DNA of 36,213 nucleotides from Acanthaster planci (GCF_001949145.1 NW_019091355.1:57720-93932), one strand, 5' to 3'. Shown: positions 12,167 to 23,148, counted from the first letter of the stretch. A program made the numbers and translations. Notes: generated from the letters alone by a model not told the origin.

Positions 12167-12998
12167 AGATTGAGTGACAGAGTACTTGTCTCAGTAACTG
12201 ATCTTGAATCATAACTCAAGACATCCTAGCAACTCACACTAAGTCATTTAAATCTCAGGAAGAGCAACCGCAACCCTTCTCCTGAGATGTGAATGACTCA
12301 GTGTGAGTAAAGTGATAACTTGATGAACGACTCAACTACAGGGCTTAAACGAAGTTGAGTCAACGGAGGAGAAAATGTCCTTTCTGTGATAATATTTTCC
12401 AAAAATATTAGCAAATTTTTGGAGAATATTCATTCACAAGATACTTTGAGACTGTTTCACTTTTGCACATTGGTCCTTTATGTTACATTGATGATAACAT
12501 GGAGATGAACTTTATTGAATGATTCATGTTGAAAACACTGTGAAGTTGTAATACTTTCTTTGAATTAGTAATCTCCATGTAGATGTTCCATTCATGTATA
12601 AGCCATGCTTGCTATGCCTATTCATTGCTAAAAAATACCTTTGGTGGATGTTTGTTATCATCATATATCATCATTATCTACATGTGCCTGATAACTTCCC
12701 ATTAAAATGTGCAAAAGTTCAGGTATATTTCAGAACCTCAAGATTAGTCGGTACAATGTGTAAAAGTTAAGCTGATGAATACAGAAAAAAATGTTCGCCT
12801 CAGGTGAAACAGAAAAAGCATATTGAAAAGAGAAAAAAATTTTCAAAAAAGCTTTAAAGAAGTTAACTTGAAGTGGTGAGGAAAAGTTTGTCATAAACTA
12901 CAATGTGTTCAAGTTAAAGCTGAGTTTAGTGTATGAGTTGATACACGATCAAAAGGGGGAATCAAAGGAAAACGTTTTTTAAGAAAACTTACAATAAA
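12167..12998 (+). other. Probable 3' UTR of the TNIP-A gene
   Basis: Sequence after the TAA at 12164-12166 lacks coding potential. Candidate poly(A) signals are ATTAAA at 12701-12706 and AATAAA at 12993-12998; further AATAAA motifs lie at 13985-13990 and 14771-14776. The true end cannot be decided without transcripts. A 75-nt hairpin lies near the start of this UTR. Confidence 0.5.
12233..12307 (+). ncRNA. 75-nt hairpin in the 3' UTR, pre-miRNA-sized
   Basis: Arms 12233-12260 and 12280-12307 are reverse complements over 28 bases with four mismatches, separated by a 19-base loop. The outer stem begins CTCACACT and pairs with AGTGTGAG; the base of the loop is TCAGGA/TCCTGA. Length, stem and loop match a pre-miRNA hairpin, but I do not recognise the mature sequence. 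It lies 67 bases past the stop codon, so it could also be a regulatory RNA structure or a small inverted-repeat insertion. Confidence 0.4.
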
Positions 12999-14121
12999 GT
13001 TGTCAAGAAAATTCTTCATTCCGAAGGTCGTAAAGACATTTTTCAAGAATTCACAGCTTATTTATTACATTATTAGTTTATTGCTTTATTTTTCAAATAT
13101 TGTACACACGTAATTGTTTTCATTCCAAGCATGTTGAGTTGTTGCTGCTGTGCGGGGCATTTCAATGTGTTTGGAATGATATTTACTTCTTTGATGTTCT
13201 TATTGACTAACTCAAAAAGATTTTGCTTTGTTACTTGGTTTGAGAACTAATGGTTGAGGGTTGTTTTTTATGTCTACACGTTTTCATTTCAGGTTTTGGA
13301 AATGATAACTTTGTAGTGATTACTTTGAATTTGTAAGTTTTTCTTGCGCAACGTTTTCGAAAGAGATTGCGTCATGAAGTGTCGGAGTGACTCTTATTAT
13401 GAAGATCTGTAGAGACGTAGAAAACTTGGTAAAGAAACTGTTAACTGTTGAGAATACTCTTTAAGAATTACGTATTGTCACAGAAAAGCTGTATAGGCAA
13501 TAATAGCATTATAAGATTCAGATAGATTTAGATTGATGTCGCAGAAATGTGCATCACCACTACTCCAATAATGTTTTTTGAAACCGTTACGAGTTGATAG
13601 AGCTACTTTATGATAGATAAGTGTGTAGGCTTAGGATTCGTGTTTAGAGTCTTTTTTTTTTCAGATGCCTTTTCTGGTGAGACAAAATTTGACTTAGTTT
13701 TGGGCACAAAACGATTTGGCATGAAGAGTGATGTAAGTTGCCGAATGCGTTTCAGGTCATGAGAAATATGAAATAAGAATTATCAAGTAACTTGAAACAA
13801 AAGTACAAAATTATCGAATATTGCATGTTTCACCAGGTAGGGCCTGAGTATTAATTAATTATATCTGCTCTTATTTCGTGATAGTGACAGAATACAACAC
13901 GTATTGTAATGAAAGTGTTGCACATGTATTAAATAGCATCCTGTTTGGTAAACAGGTTAATTAGCATAATGCATATTTCATACGAATAAAAATGCTGATG
14001 TTACGCAGAAACTTGAGAAAATACTACATGTATTTGAATTGGTGTACTCGGTGATGAAACTGAGCATGACGACTGATAAGTAAGACACAAAAATTAACAT
14101 ACTGGAGCTAGACTGAGAGGA
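12999..14121. other. Intergenic or distal 3' UTR DNA, nothing recognised
   Basis: AT-rich stretch without ORFs of interest, known repeat or promoter motif. It contains AATAAA at 13985-13990 and a TACATGTA at about 14024. Confidence 0.5.
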
Positions 14122-14300
14122 GGTTTGCGTGTATGTCATGTGAAATCGATCTTTTCCAGGGCACTCTTGTCGTCCTCCGAAGGACAACAGAAGGACGACC
14201 AGAGCATCATGGTCAAAACGTTGAGTTTACACTCGCCAGTTCTTCTCAGGACTACTATTTTTACAGCAGAGATCGATTTCACATGCTGTACCCACAAACC
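14122..14300. mobile_element. Inverted-repeat element with hammerhead-like core, possible Penelope-like remnant
   Basis: Arms 14122-14152 and 14270-14300 are imperfect reverse complements; the innermost 16 bases (CATGTGAAATCGATCT) match exactly. Between them lies GACCA-loop-TGGTC (14197-14214) followed by AAAACGTTGAG and then AGTTCTTCTCAGGACTACT. The order resembles the terminal repeats of Penelope-like elements, which carry hammerhead ribozymes with a CUGANGA, stem II, GAAAC core. Here the core is degraded: CAGAAGGA in place of CTGATGA, and AAAAC in place of GAAAC. A competing stem pairs 14169-14176 with 14192-14199. The assignment to Penelope comes from remembered family pattern, not from a search. 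Confidence 0.5.
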
Positions 14301-16095
14301 TTTTCTTAGTGATTTAAAAAGAAAAGTTCAACATTCAGTAATAAACTAAGATTTACCAAGCAGGATAGTTGCACTGTTTGCTATATAACTGCTTGCTTTG
14401 TCAGATATGATACGGCTTTATTTACAGTAACCAAGTTTATCAATATGTATGTGTTTTTTTGCCGATCGCTCATCATAATCTCTGCCCCCAACCTCTAGAA
14501 ACCATTTTAACCTAAATACTGAACAAAAATGCTTTCATACTGTGGTCAGTTTTCCTCGGATCAATGACCTTATGACAAATCAAGTTACACACTACATGTT
14601 TTTCATTTTTCATGTGAATATTGAAAAAAGTGAGATTTGAGTTTGCAACTGTTGGAATACTTGCTGTATAAATGTCGACATTTTACTCAGATGTGTGCTT
14701 AATTTTGATTGTTGCATCACACAGACTTTGTTGTTTTTTGTGTAGTTTGTTGTTTCGGCGTTAAAGGCGTAATAAACACAAAATGTTAGCATTTTTGTGC
14801 TTCTGCTAGTTTTTGCATGTACAGTGGTGGTCCTGAGCATTCCTCCTTTTAAGGAAGGGTGTGTATTTCATTGAATGCGCCCCTTCAGACGTTTCAAACT
14901 TAAGAAGTGGCAGTGGAAAGTTAAAATTGAAAAAGGTCATTGAAACAAAATTTCGGCTTATTTTGCTCGTATGCATATGATGAATCTCGATCAAGACTAG
15001 TTTCAGCAATGACGTGCTTCGCTCACAGTGAGATCTGTGACCATATCACGAAAACTAGACCTCGTGAAAAAGAGCTTTAAAAATATCTACTCATTTCAGG
15101 GCCAAAAATAACTTTGGGAATAGTACATCTCATAAACCTTGCAACCAATACACATGTATTTAATGAAAACTCTAGAAACTTTGGGGGGTTTTATTGTTGA
15201 CCATTGAAAATGGCACTAATGAGCTTTCGTAGTGTGTCATAATAATTATTGCACAAGGTTAAAAAATCCCTCGATTTCGCAAGAGTATTGTGGTGCCAAG
15301 GGTAATTCCCCTTTCCACACAATGTGACACGTAGACGCTTGTGCAAATGCGGGCTGGAATTACCATTAGAAACGCAACTTCACAGGAAGACTGTTCAATG
15401 CTCATGCTCACTGTTTTTAACAGTAAGTCCAGCAAAATACGGTAAGTTTCTCTTTTCCTTCCTCCGTTTTGCCATATATACATGAACTTAACTGAGCCAC
15501 GATGATGTTTCGAAAAGCATACTGTTACTTATGTCTGACATCGCTGCAGTGAATTATACATAACTATACTCCCACAACACTGGAATCATTTTCAATTTTT
15601 TACTGGTTTGTTCAGATGGAGTAGTGTGTAAACACAATCATTAAATGAAGTTTACACGTTAGAGTATTAAATATTGTTCACAATTCTGAACATAGTATGA
15701 AATTTATGCTCTCTTGTCAAAATACATGTTGAAATTTTAGTCAGAATAAACAGCAGGCATACAGTTTGTGGGTATAGCATGCAGCCTATAATCTTAACAA
15801 TTCTTGCCGGGGAATATTTCCTTCTGAGCGGTTGCACGCAAAGGATATCGTAAGAATTAAAAATTGGCATTTACGCTACTTTTTGGGATGACTATTTCTA
15901 GGGCATGATTGCTGGAAAAAGGAATGTATATACCGATCACTGGTGAATTCCACTCCTATTTCATTTTGCTGGACCAGTAAGATTACGAAATGCACTACAA
16001 CAGAAGGGATTGTTCAACTATTCAGTACTATTTATAATAGGCCTACATTATGTTGTGTCTATACTTCGCTTCCAAAATGTGGTCTTTCCTCAACA
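14301..16095. other. Intergenic DNA upstream of the second TNIP-like gene
   Basis: No gene or repeat could be supported. It presumably holds the promoter and any non-coding first exon of the TNIP-B gene. A splice-acceptor-like CTTTCCTCAACAG ends at 16096, just before the short uORFs and the start codon. Confidence 0.4.
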
Positions 16096-16098
16096 GAA

Positions 16099-16130
16099 AT
16101 GAAATGAAACAGTCACTGAGTTGCATGTAA
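16099..16130 (+). promoter_or_regulatory. Two overlapping uORFs before the TNIP-B start
   Basis: After a probable 5' UTR acceptor at 16096 there is an ATG at 16099 followed by one codon and TGA, the near-minimal start-sense-stop uORF. An overlapping frame starts at 16104 and ends with TAA at 16128-16130. The main ATG is at 16156. If transcribed, both would be read before the main ORF. Confidence 0.4.
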
Positions 16131-16155
16131 CGACCAACAAACAGACCACAGTGAA

Positions 16156-19100
16156 ATGGATGAGGAAAAGACACTAAAGGACTTGCAATATGAAGTGGAT
16201 CAACTGGTAAAGGAAAACCAACGCCTAAAGCGGTGTGTCAGGGGTGTTAAGGTAGTAGGTACGTAAGTAAATTGAAACGTTTGATATGACGTCTTTTTTG
16301 TTTCCAGAAAAAAAATCGTTTGCAGCTATTATGACCGTAATATGCAGTCCTATGTGTTTTGCAACGCAGATACGATAACACTCTTTAGTTGATAAGGGGG
16401 ATCTTGGGTTTGGGCCTTTGAAGTTCAGAAAATGTGTAATACAAAAACTGCCGTGAACTGTTTGCTTGCTACTGTCACAGGGTGACATGTAATGTTTGGA
16501 TCCTAGCGGTGTCTTTCTCAAAGATAAAAATTAACCTTTTAGTTGAAAGACCAAAATGTAATTCATTTGTACACAGAATCAACTCAGTACACGCCATCTT
16601 AAAAATAAATTGAAAAAAAAACTATTTATCAATTCATTCTATGACTATCCCTCTCAGGTCGTGCATTACAAGAAGCGAAGAAAGAAGTAAAATACCTCCA
16701 AAGGCAAGTCAATGAAGGTCTAGTACCGAGCTCTGGCACTGTTCATCCCAGTGACGATGGTGGTACAGGTATGCTATTCGAGACTCTTCATACTTGGGTA
16801 AAATAAAGCAAATACATCGAATTATAAGGAATCTTTCGCGGTTATACATACTGAGTGGGGGGTGACATTGAGAGGGTTAAAAGGCTCGTAGAACTTGGAG
16901 AATTTAATGTTGGGATCTTTGCAGAGTCTTTCTCCAAGACAAAATTAACCTTACGGTTTGAAGACCAAAATGTTATTCATTTGTACATGGAATCAAATTA
17001 GCACATGACATCTTTATGTGTTAGTTGGCTTTGGTTGAAATTGTAGCACTCGTAAGGGGCTGTCCATAATTTTCATCATTTTCACGAGCGTATAACCGTA
17101 CGGGGAGGGGGCTAAGACCTTGTGTACGCTTTTTCCGAATAAATTATGAAAAATCATGATCTGTCAACGTGTGAATCGGAAGTAAGCTACCGGTATCTCC
17201 GCGCCGCTTCCTTTATGCCATATAGCAACTTCTGTTCTATCCTCTGTAAAGGATAGAACAGAAAAGGCCTACTGTAGGTTTTCCTAGCCAAATTCAGCGA
17301 AAATCCGCTCACTTTCGTCATCACGTATTCACATTCGCACAGAAGCTACGCTTCCGTTGGTTTGTCTTGGAGTTCTTTTTCCAAATTCTGACATTCAAAT
17401 TTGTTTTCGTGCACACAGTTTTTTTAGCTTCATTCATTCAGTTTCGTTTCCGAATTTGTACTTCGTTTATGGGCATTCTACACTTTCGCAATTCTTCAGT
17501 GTAATCTTTGCTCCATTTTTCCATTAGGTGCAGTCAAATTAAACTTCATCGACGCTTTAGGATTTTTTACCTGCGCGTGAATTTCGTTTCCGTTTAGAGT
17601 AAATCTCTTTCCCGTTCTGAGTGTTCAATTTAGGAATCTTGGATATACCGTCGGTCTTTCATTGTAAGTTGTTCTGTGTGATATTCTTGTTCCATAATCA
17701 TTGTTTTGTTGATTGAGAATGATTCCCGTGTATCCTTTATTTTGTGTCTGTATCTATGCATATTTCTTGAGTAAAATCATAATATTTTTATTTTGCTCTT
17801 TCTTGTGTGTACTGATGCTGTGCGTTTTGTGTTTCACATTTTAAAACAAAAAAACGAAAAAAAAGATGAAAAAATCTCGTTTTCTCTGCAACCGTTAACA
17901 AGCTTTTCCCACCCTTCGATGCTCAATTTCCTGTAAGAATCAGGCCATCACAATATTTGTACAAAGTTACGTTGAAAAAAAGCTCTCGTTTTAAACATTT
18001 TTCCTTGGAAAATCAGATTTTGTGCAGGATCCAGAAAGAGTTTATCAATGGAGCGAATTTGAATTACCACGAGTGAAACGAGATTGCGTATTGACTCACT
18101 CGAATGCCTGATCAACCTCTTTCTAAGCCCTTAGACGAATGTGAATCAACCAAACGACCTTTGGATTTTGAATGAACATGTTTCCAGAAACAGTGTTCAA
18201 TAACGAAATCGAATACCTGCTTTTAATTTTCGAATACTCGTGTGAAGGAATATTCTTTTTAGAGCGAATTTAAATAGACCCCGTGTTAAAGTGAACGACT
18301 TTCTTGCAATTTTCACTGCTTTTTAAGCCTTAACTTTTAAGGTGTTGTTTTAACAATGTTTTATTTGAAATTTTCATTTCTGTTAACCACAATACTGTTT
18401 ATCACTGCGCATCGGCAATAGGGACTCATAGGCCAATGGACCTCTCCATCCATCATCATGCCCGCTGTTGTACACTTTGGAAGGGGAGGGGGTAGTGAAG
18501 TCTACTTTTTGTACACTTATGAAAACGATGAGAATTATGGACTGACCCCAACGCCCTTTACTTAGGTCTATTCTGTAATATTACCCGTGCACTATACCTA
18601 GTCTTCCAAAAATCAACTCTTTCTTGCCAGTTTTAAAAGTGAAGTACTTCAAATCCTCTTAGTCCCTGTCAAAGGATGTTACCAAAAGTAGCCACTGGTA
18701 TCATTCTTACATTTAATTGATTATTATTTCTTTCTGAAGTAGTGCCCTGTTTCATGGTCCCACCGAAAAGTGATGTTTCGCCTACAGCGGAAAATGTTCT
18801 CGAAAAGGCGTGTCAAAGAGAGACGTTAGTCGAACATCGAGTGAATGAACATCAAGTGGCGGACAGCCAGGGCCTCATTGGCGATGTAGGGAAAGGGGCA
18901 GAAAAGCCCCGAAATGAGAAACAATACATGTATGTAGGAGAAGATGAAATAGAGACTAATCCCCAACTGGAACCTGTCCAAATCGAAGATACAGGAAAGA
19001 CTTGGCCAATAACAAACCAGGCAGGCAAAGATAGAACGACGCCTGAAGGTAATGATGAAAAGCCAGCGGTCGAGGCTGACCAGGACGTTACCGATATCGA

Positions 19101-22100
19101 TGCAGTTGAAGAACTGCTAAAGGAACTCCCAACAATTACTACATCCTCCGCCTCTGACAAGGCAACGCCCCGTGACGTCATGAAATGGGGGGAGAAGTCT
19201 ACAACCACTATCACCAATGCTGGAGATGGCTTTGCAGTTAAGACTTTAGTTATGCAAGAGAAATCCAGCTTACAAAGTCAACTTAAAGAGGTTTGCATGT
19301 GCATCCAAGATTAATACTTATTTTCAACTCATAATGTACAGTATCTTGAAAGGAAGTTGAACAAAATGAATTCATGTATTTTGTAAAGACAAATGCCAAT
19401 TTTAGGTTTTGTGAACTGACGCACAATCACACTGGTCAAACGTGTCACTATATCTTTATATTCATCAAGATGTAAACAACAAAAACTGTGTCTATGGATC
19501 AGATTCGCTAATAGTGAAGTTTTTTCTAATAACCCTAGACGAATATTGATTATTTGCTATTCTGTGGCACTATTATGCAGCTTAAAAAGGTCAACTTGGA
19601 TTGGGGGAGATTTTGTAAGGAGCAAACATCAAGGTTCGTCACGCAGTTGGCGGAAAAAGATAAGGCAATCTTGAAACTGCAGAAACAAATCGACGAAGCA
19701 AGTATGGAAGCCACCAGGAGGGCCAACCAGTATGATCAAATGCTCCTAGCAGCAAAGACACGAATTGATAAAGTCGAGGTAAAATCAAACATTAAAATCA
19801 GGGTTTCCGAATTTGGCTGCAATTTATGGCAAACCGAAAATTAGCCAACTTCTTTCTTTCATGCTTTCAATATTCACCTTCTTATCTTTATTCCATGCAT
19901 GTTGAAGGAGCAAAACAAGGAACTTCAGTGCCAGCTAGATTCTCAACGAAACCGGGCCGAAAAATCAGACCAACTGAGCCGAAATTTAGCGAGGCAGAAT
20001 AAGAACATGACTGATGAAATTGCACGCCTGAAAGAGGTATGAAATTAGCACTCTTAAGGAATAACACAAGCTTCTGACATTATAACCATAGTTTTTGTGC
20101 ATTGAGACCGAACATGCATGCGTCTCATGGCTTTGGTAGAAAAATAATTATGAACGTTGTTTCACATTAATTTTAATGCAGGCTCTTGAAAGAAAACATT
20201 TGCAGAAACCGAACATTAGGCAGTCCCCAACCCTACCTGTTCAGCTGATAAAACTCCAGCCACACACTTCAAGGGAAGCTGACCAGAAAGAAGTTCAATC
20301 TCCTCAAACTGAGGCTAATCCAACAGCACCACAGTCTCACACTCAACCTCCCCCAATAGTCGAGTCATGCTCCGCCTTCGTACCATTACCACTCTCAGCA
20401 CCTACGGATGAGGTGCCTGCAGCTGGGAAAATATCCAAACATGAAACTGGTGCACCGATATCCCCAAACAAGACAACACAGCCTGCAGGCAGAAAACCGG
20501 CAAACGGCACATGTGCCTCTGCGTCAGTAAACTGGAAAGGCACCAATGAAATACACGACGAGGCCATTTGTCAGAGAAGTTATACCAAAGAAGAGTTGAA
20601 AGAGCAGGTTGAGTTACTCCGGCAGCAGGTATTATGGACGGGTCCGTTTAGTGCTGACTTACGAATGTAAAACAGTAATATTTACTGGGCATTAATGTGT
20701 ACACGTGTTATTTTTCTATCCATTGTAATGTTATGTGATAAACAACTTATAAACATTAAAGGTAACCCTGATTTACAATGACAAATTCCCAGTCCTTCAA
20801 ACGCCATGTACATCAGCATCTGCCTTCCACTTCGTGATGTTGTTTCCTTCTAGGCTGCTGTAAACCACTGATCGGTCCTTTTGGTTCACTCTCCCAGCTG
20901 CCAGTGTGTTTCCTGTAACATTAGTAATACCTCTTGTGGCTGTTGTTCACCTAGGCATTTTATATGAAAAAAATGATGTTGAAAGGCCGTGCACGCTTAA
21001 CCTGTAATCTGTATTACCACTTCCTTCTGTCAGTCTAGCCCAAAACAATCAGTGGCCAGAAAAAGGAGTGTATATCTCTGATATTTGGAGCTAAAGTGGT
21101 GGAGGGGCTTTTGATTACAAACCTGTAAAATGCACCTCAGTGAACCTCATTTTCAACTTTAGTTTCACTATTTCAAAGGGCATTCCAATGTCTTTTTGCT
21201 TTTATGCTAATACGCATTTCTATATTCATGAGCAAAACTGTGATGAACCAAATAGGAATGCAGAGTTTACATACAATGAAGAAAAGAACAAAGATGCCAT
21301 CTGTTTGGCAAACTGCAAACAAATCATTGTGACTAAGAAAAATTCATTACAGCTACACTTTAAGATAAGATTTTCCTCACAAACTGTAACATCCTGATTC
21401 TTGACGTTTAATTGATCCACAGAATCAGATGTTTGAATCTGACTTTAAGAAGGAGAATGCAGACAAGATGAGGGCTATGGATAAATTGCAAAATTTGCAG
21501 CGTGAACTTGGCAAAAGTAAAGGTCGCCTTGAGGGCTACGGACATCGAAACAAGGTAGCAATTTATTTTGTTTATTGGAAAAGATCGGACAGCCCAACTT
21601 TTGGTTGATGTTAATTTTTTGCACCATTCAATGTTTTAATTTGTTTGTCAATTTGTAGGCATATGAACGAGATTTACAACGTCCAGGTGTGGTAAAATCG
21701 TCGGAGCCTGTGAGAGGTCCAAAGGAACAAATGTACAAACCACCCAGTGAGGACCGAGGGGTCAAGCCCCACAAGACAAATCGTAAATCAAAGGTGGGAA
21801 AACGCTCAAATGTTTGATTGTTATTCCGAAATTCAACATTATTTTTGTGACAGAAAACAATTTGTTCTGCAGTAGATGAGTTTGATAGATTTAGTAAAAC
21901 AAATTGCATAATGTTTTATCTAATAAAGCCAGTGGCCAAGGACAGTAAGGAAATGACTGTTGTCCATGTGGGTGGACACACCTGTACGCTGGCCCAACCT
22001 GGAGCCATTATCATCCAGGCTGAACCAGAAGGTCAAAGGTTAAACATCAATCTACTGGGTGTGGAGGAAGGGAAGGCGGGGAAAAAACGACGCGATATGG

Positions 22101-22315
22101 AGCCTTTCATGTGTCCCAGGTTTGTATACTTAAGATCAACTGACAACTAAATAGTCCGTGTCTTTACGCATGGCAAATGATTACTTCTCGCGATGTTAGA
22201 ATGTGGCAAATGATATTAAAGTTTGCTTTTTTTCCGCTCCTGCAGGTGTCAGCGGATATTCAAGGGAACAGACTGGGAATCGTACGAATATCATATTGTC
22301 CAGTGTAACATTTGA
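16156..22315 (+). CDS. TNIP: Second TNIP/ABIN-family protein (TNIP-B) with degenerate UBAN, 10 coding exons
   Basis: Exons: 16156-16258, 16658-16768, 18740-19290, 19581-19778, 19908-20036, 20182-20628, 21423-21554, 21659-21793, 21929-22119, 22246-22315. Phases join into 688 residues. Residues 1-70 are charged and helical. Residues 72-255 are an acidic, Ser/Thr-rich, probably disordered exon. ABIN homology domain 1 starts near 256 with KKVNLDWGRF. A 43-residue coiled-coil exon follows, then a Pro/Ser/Thr-rich linker (365-495) ending VELLRQQ. The UBAN position is at about 508-557 with D520 and F521 kept, but E-N (524-525) where E-R is expected and Lys528 for Arg. A lysine-rich tail leads to a C-terminal CCHC finger: C664, C667, H682, C686. 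It lies in tandem with the TNIP-A gene on the same strand, with matching exon borders, so duplication is inferred. Donors at 19291 (GTTTGC) and 21794 (GTGGGA) are weak, as is the acceptor at 21928. Role presumably adaptor/NF-kB modulator; ubiquitin binding may be reduced. Confidence 0.82.
17051..18553. mobile_element. ~1.5-kb non-autonomous DNA transposon in intron 2 of the TNIP-B gene
   Basis: The ends form an imperfect inverted repeat of about 40 bases. The left reads GGGGCTGTCCATAATTTTCA from 17056 and the right end reads, in reverse complement, GGGGTCAGTCCATAATTCTC. GGGGAGGGGG-type tracts sit about 50 bases in from each end. There is no ORF of useful length, so it would depend on a transposase elsewhere. 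Interior sequence is rich in TTCG/CGAA words that are partly complementary between the two halves, suggesting an old foldback structure. The superfamily was not determined and no target duplication is certain. Confidence 0.65.
17230..17263. repeat. Perfect 14-bp inverted repeat with 6-base loop
   Basis: TTCTGTTCTATCCT at 17230-17243 is followed by CTGTAA and then its exact reverse complement at 17250-17263. It lies inside the transposon in intron 2. It may be a transposase subterminal site or a stem in an RNA; its role is unknown. Confidence 0.7.
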
Positions 22316-22992
22316 GTCGATCACACGAATATTGCTCAGCGTTACATTTAAGTTTGACGATTTTAAATTGTCACTAACTGTTACTCATGAACACAATGAC
22401 CGGCGCTACTACTATACGCCCATTCAAAAGTCAATATGATGGATTCGACTAAGCCTTGGTGAAGAGCTACACTTATTTCTCCAAAAATTGTTTTCATGAC
22501 ACTGATGTTTTGTCACTCCAAATGTGAGCATGATTATGATGAAAACTTAAGTCAGCAGGTAACATTTTTGCAAACTGTCATACACCAAGGTCCCAAAGGG
22601 TGTCCAAAAGAGTACCAGTATAACAGCATATGAAAGAATGAATTGAGACTCAGGAAGTTATTCTGGAAAATTAACTTGCGAATAGACTCGGCAAGAAATT
22701 ACATGCAACTTCAAGTGCAGAAAAAATGCCTTGACTTTTAAAACACATTGTCGTCGGGATAAGAAAACGTATTACTATTTGATATAACTTTTAAAGACTT
22801 CGTTTTTATTGAGTGATTATTTCAACTCGTTTTAGCATGTCTTAATTTTATCTGCATCACCTTAGAGTCTGTTCTAACCTGTAACTTAATTCTTATTGGA
22901 AGATTCGTCTTCAACTCGGCGTATAAAAGCGGTGGAGTCTATTTTTATGAACACACAGGACGGGATACACACATTTTTTTTCAATGGGGGTG
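22316..22992. other. 3' flank of the TNIP-B gene
   Basis: No AATAAA is visible in this stretch, so the 3' end of the transcript cannot be placed. GTATAAAAGC at 22921-22930 looks like a TATA box, but no gene follows it within reach. No coding exon was found. Confidence 0.45.
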
Positions 22993-23148
22993 ATTCACAA
23001 TAATGCGCCTCAAAAAGTACGCAACGCGTTGACCAACGACGATGCACGAAATCTGTCGACCTAATGCGCGTTTAGAAGGGGTTGACAAGTTTCGAGCGTT
23101 GTGATTGGCCAATGCGTTGCTAACTCTCGGAGGCGGACTATTGTGAAT
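22993..23148. mobile_element. 156-bp palindromic MITE
   Basis: The left end ATTCACAATAATGCGCCTC (22993-23011) and the right end (23130-23148) are reverse complements at 17 of 19 positions. A second inner pair (GCAACGCGTTG near 23021 and CAATGCGTTGC near 23110) extends the fold. The element is GC-richer than its flanks and non-coding. It contains ATTGGCCAAT, which mimics a CCAAT box. Confidence 0.7.

Noticed and set aside
18852-19217. 121-codon open frame on the minus strand
   Set aside because: It lies antisense within the large exon of the TNIP-B gene, whose sense frame fits splice phases; the antisense product is low-complexity Ser/Val.
22921-22930. TATA box (GTATAAAAGC)
   Set aside because: No start exon follows on either strand within a reasonable distance, and the nearby CCAAT-like motif belongs to a MITE.
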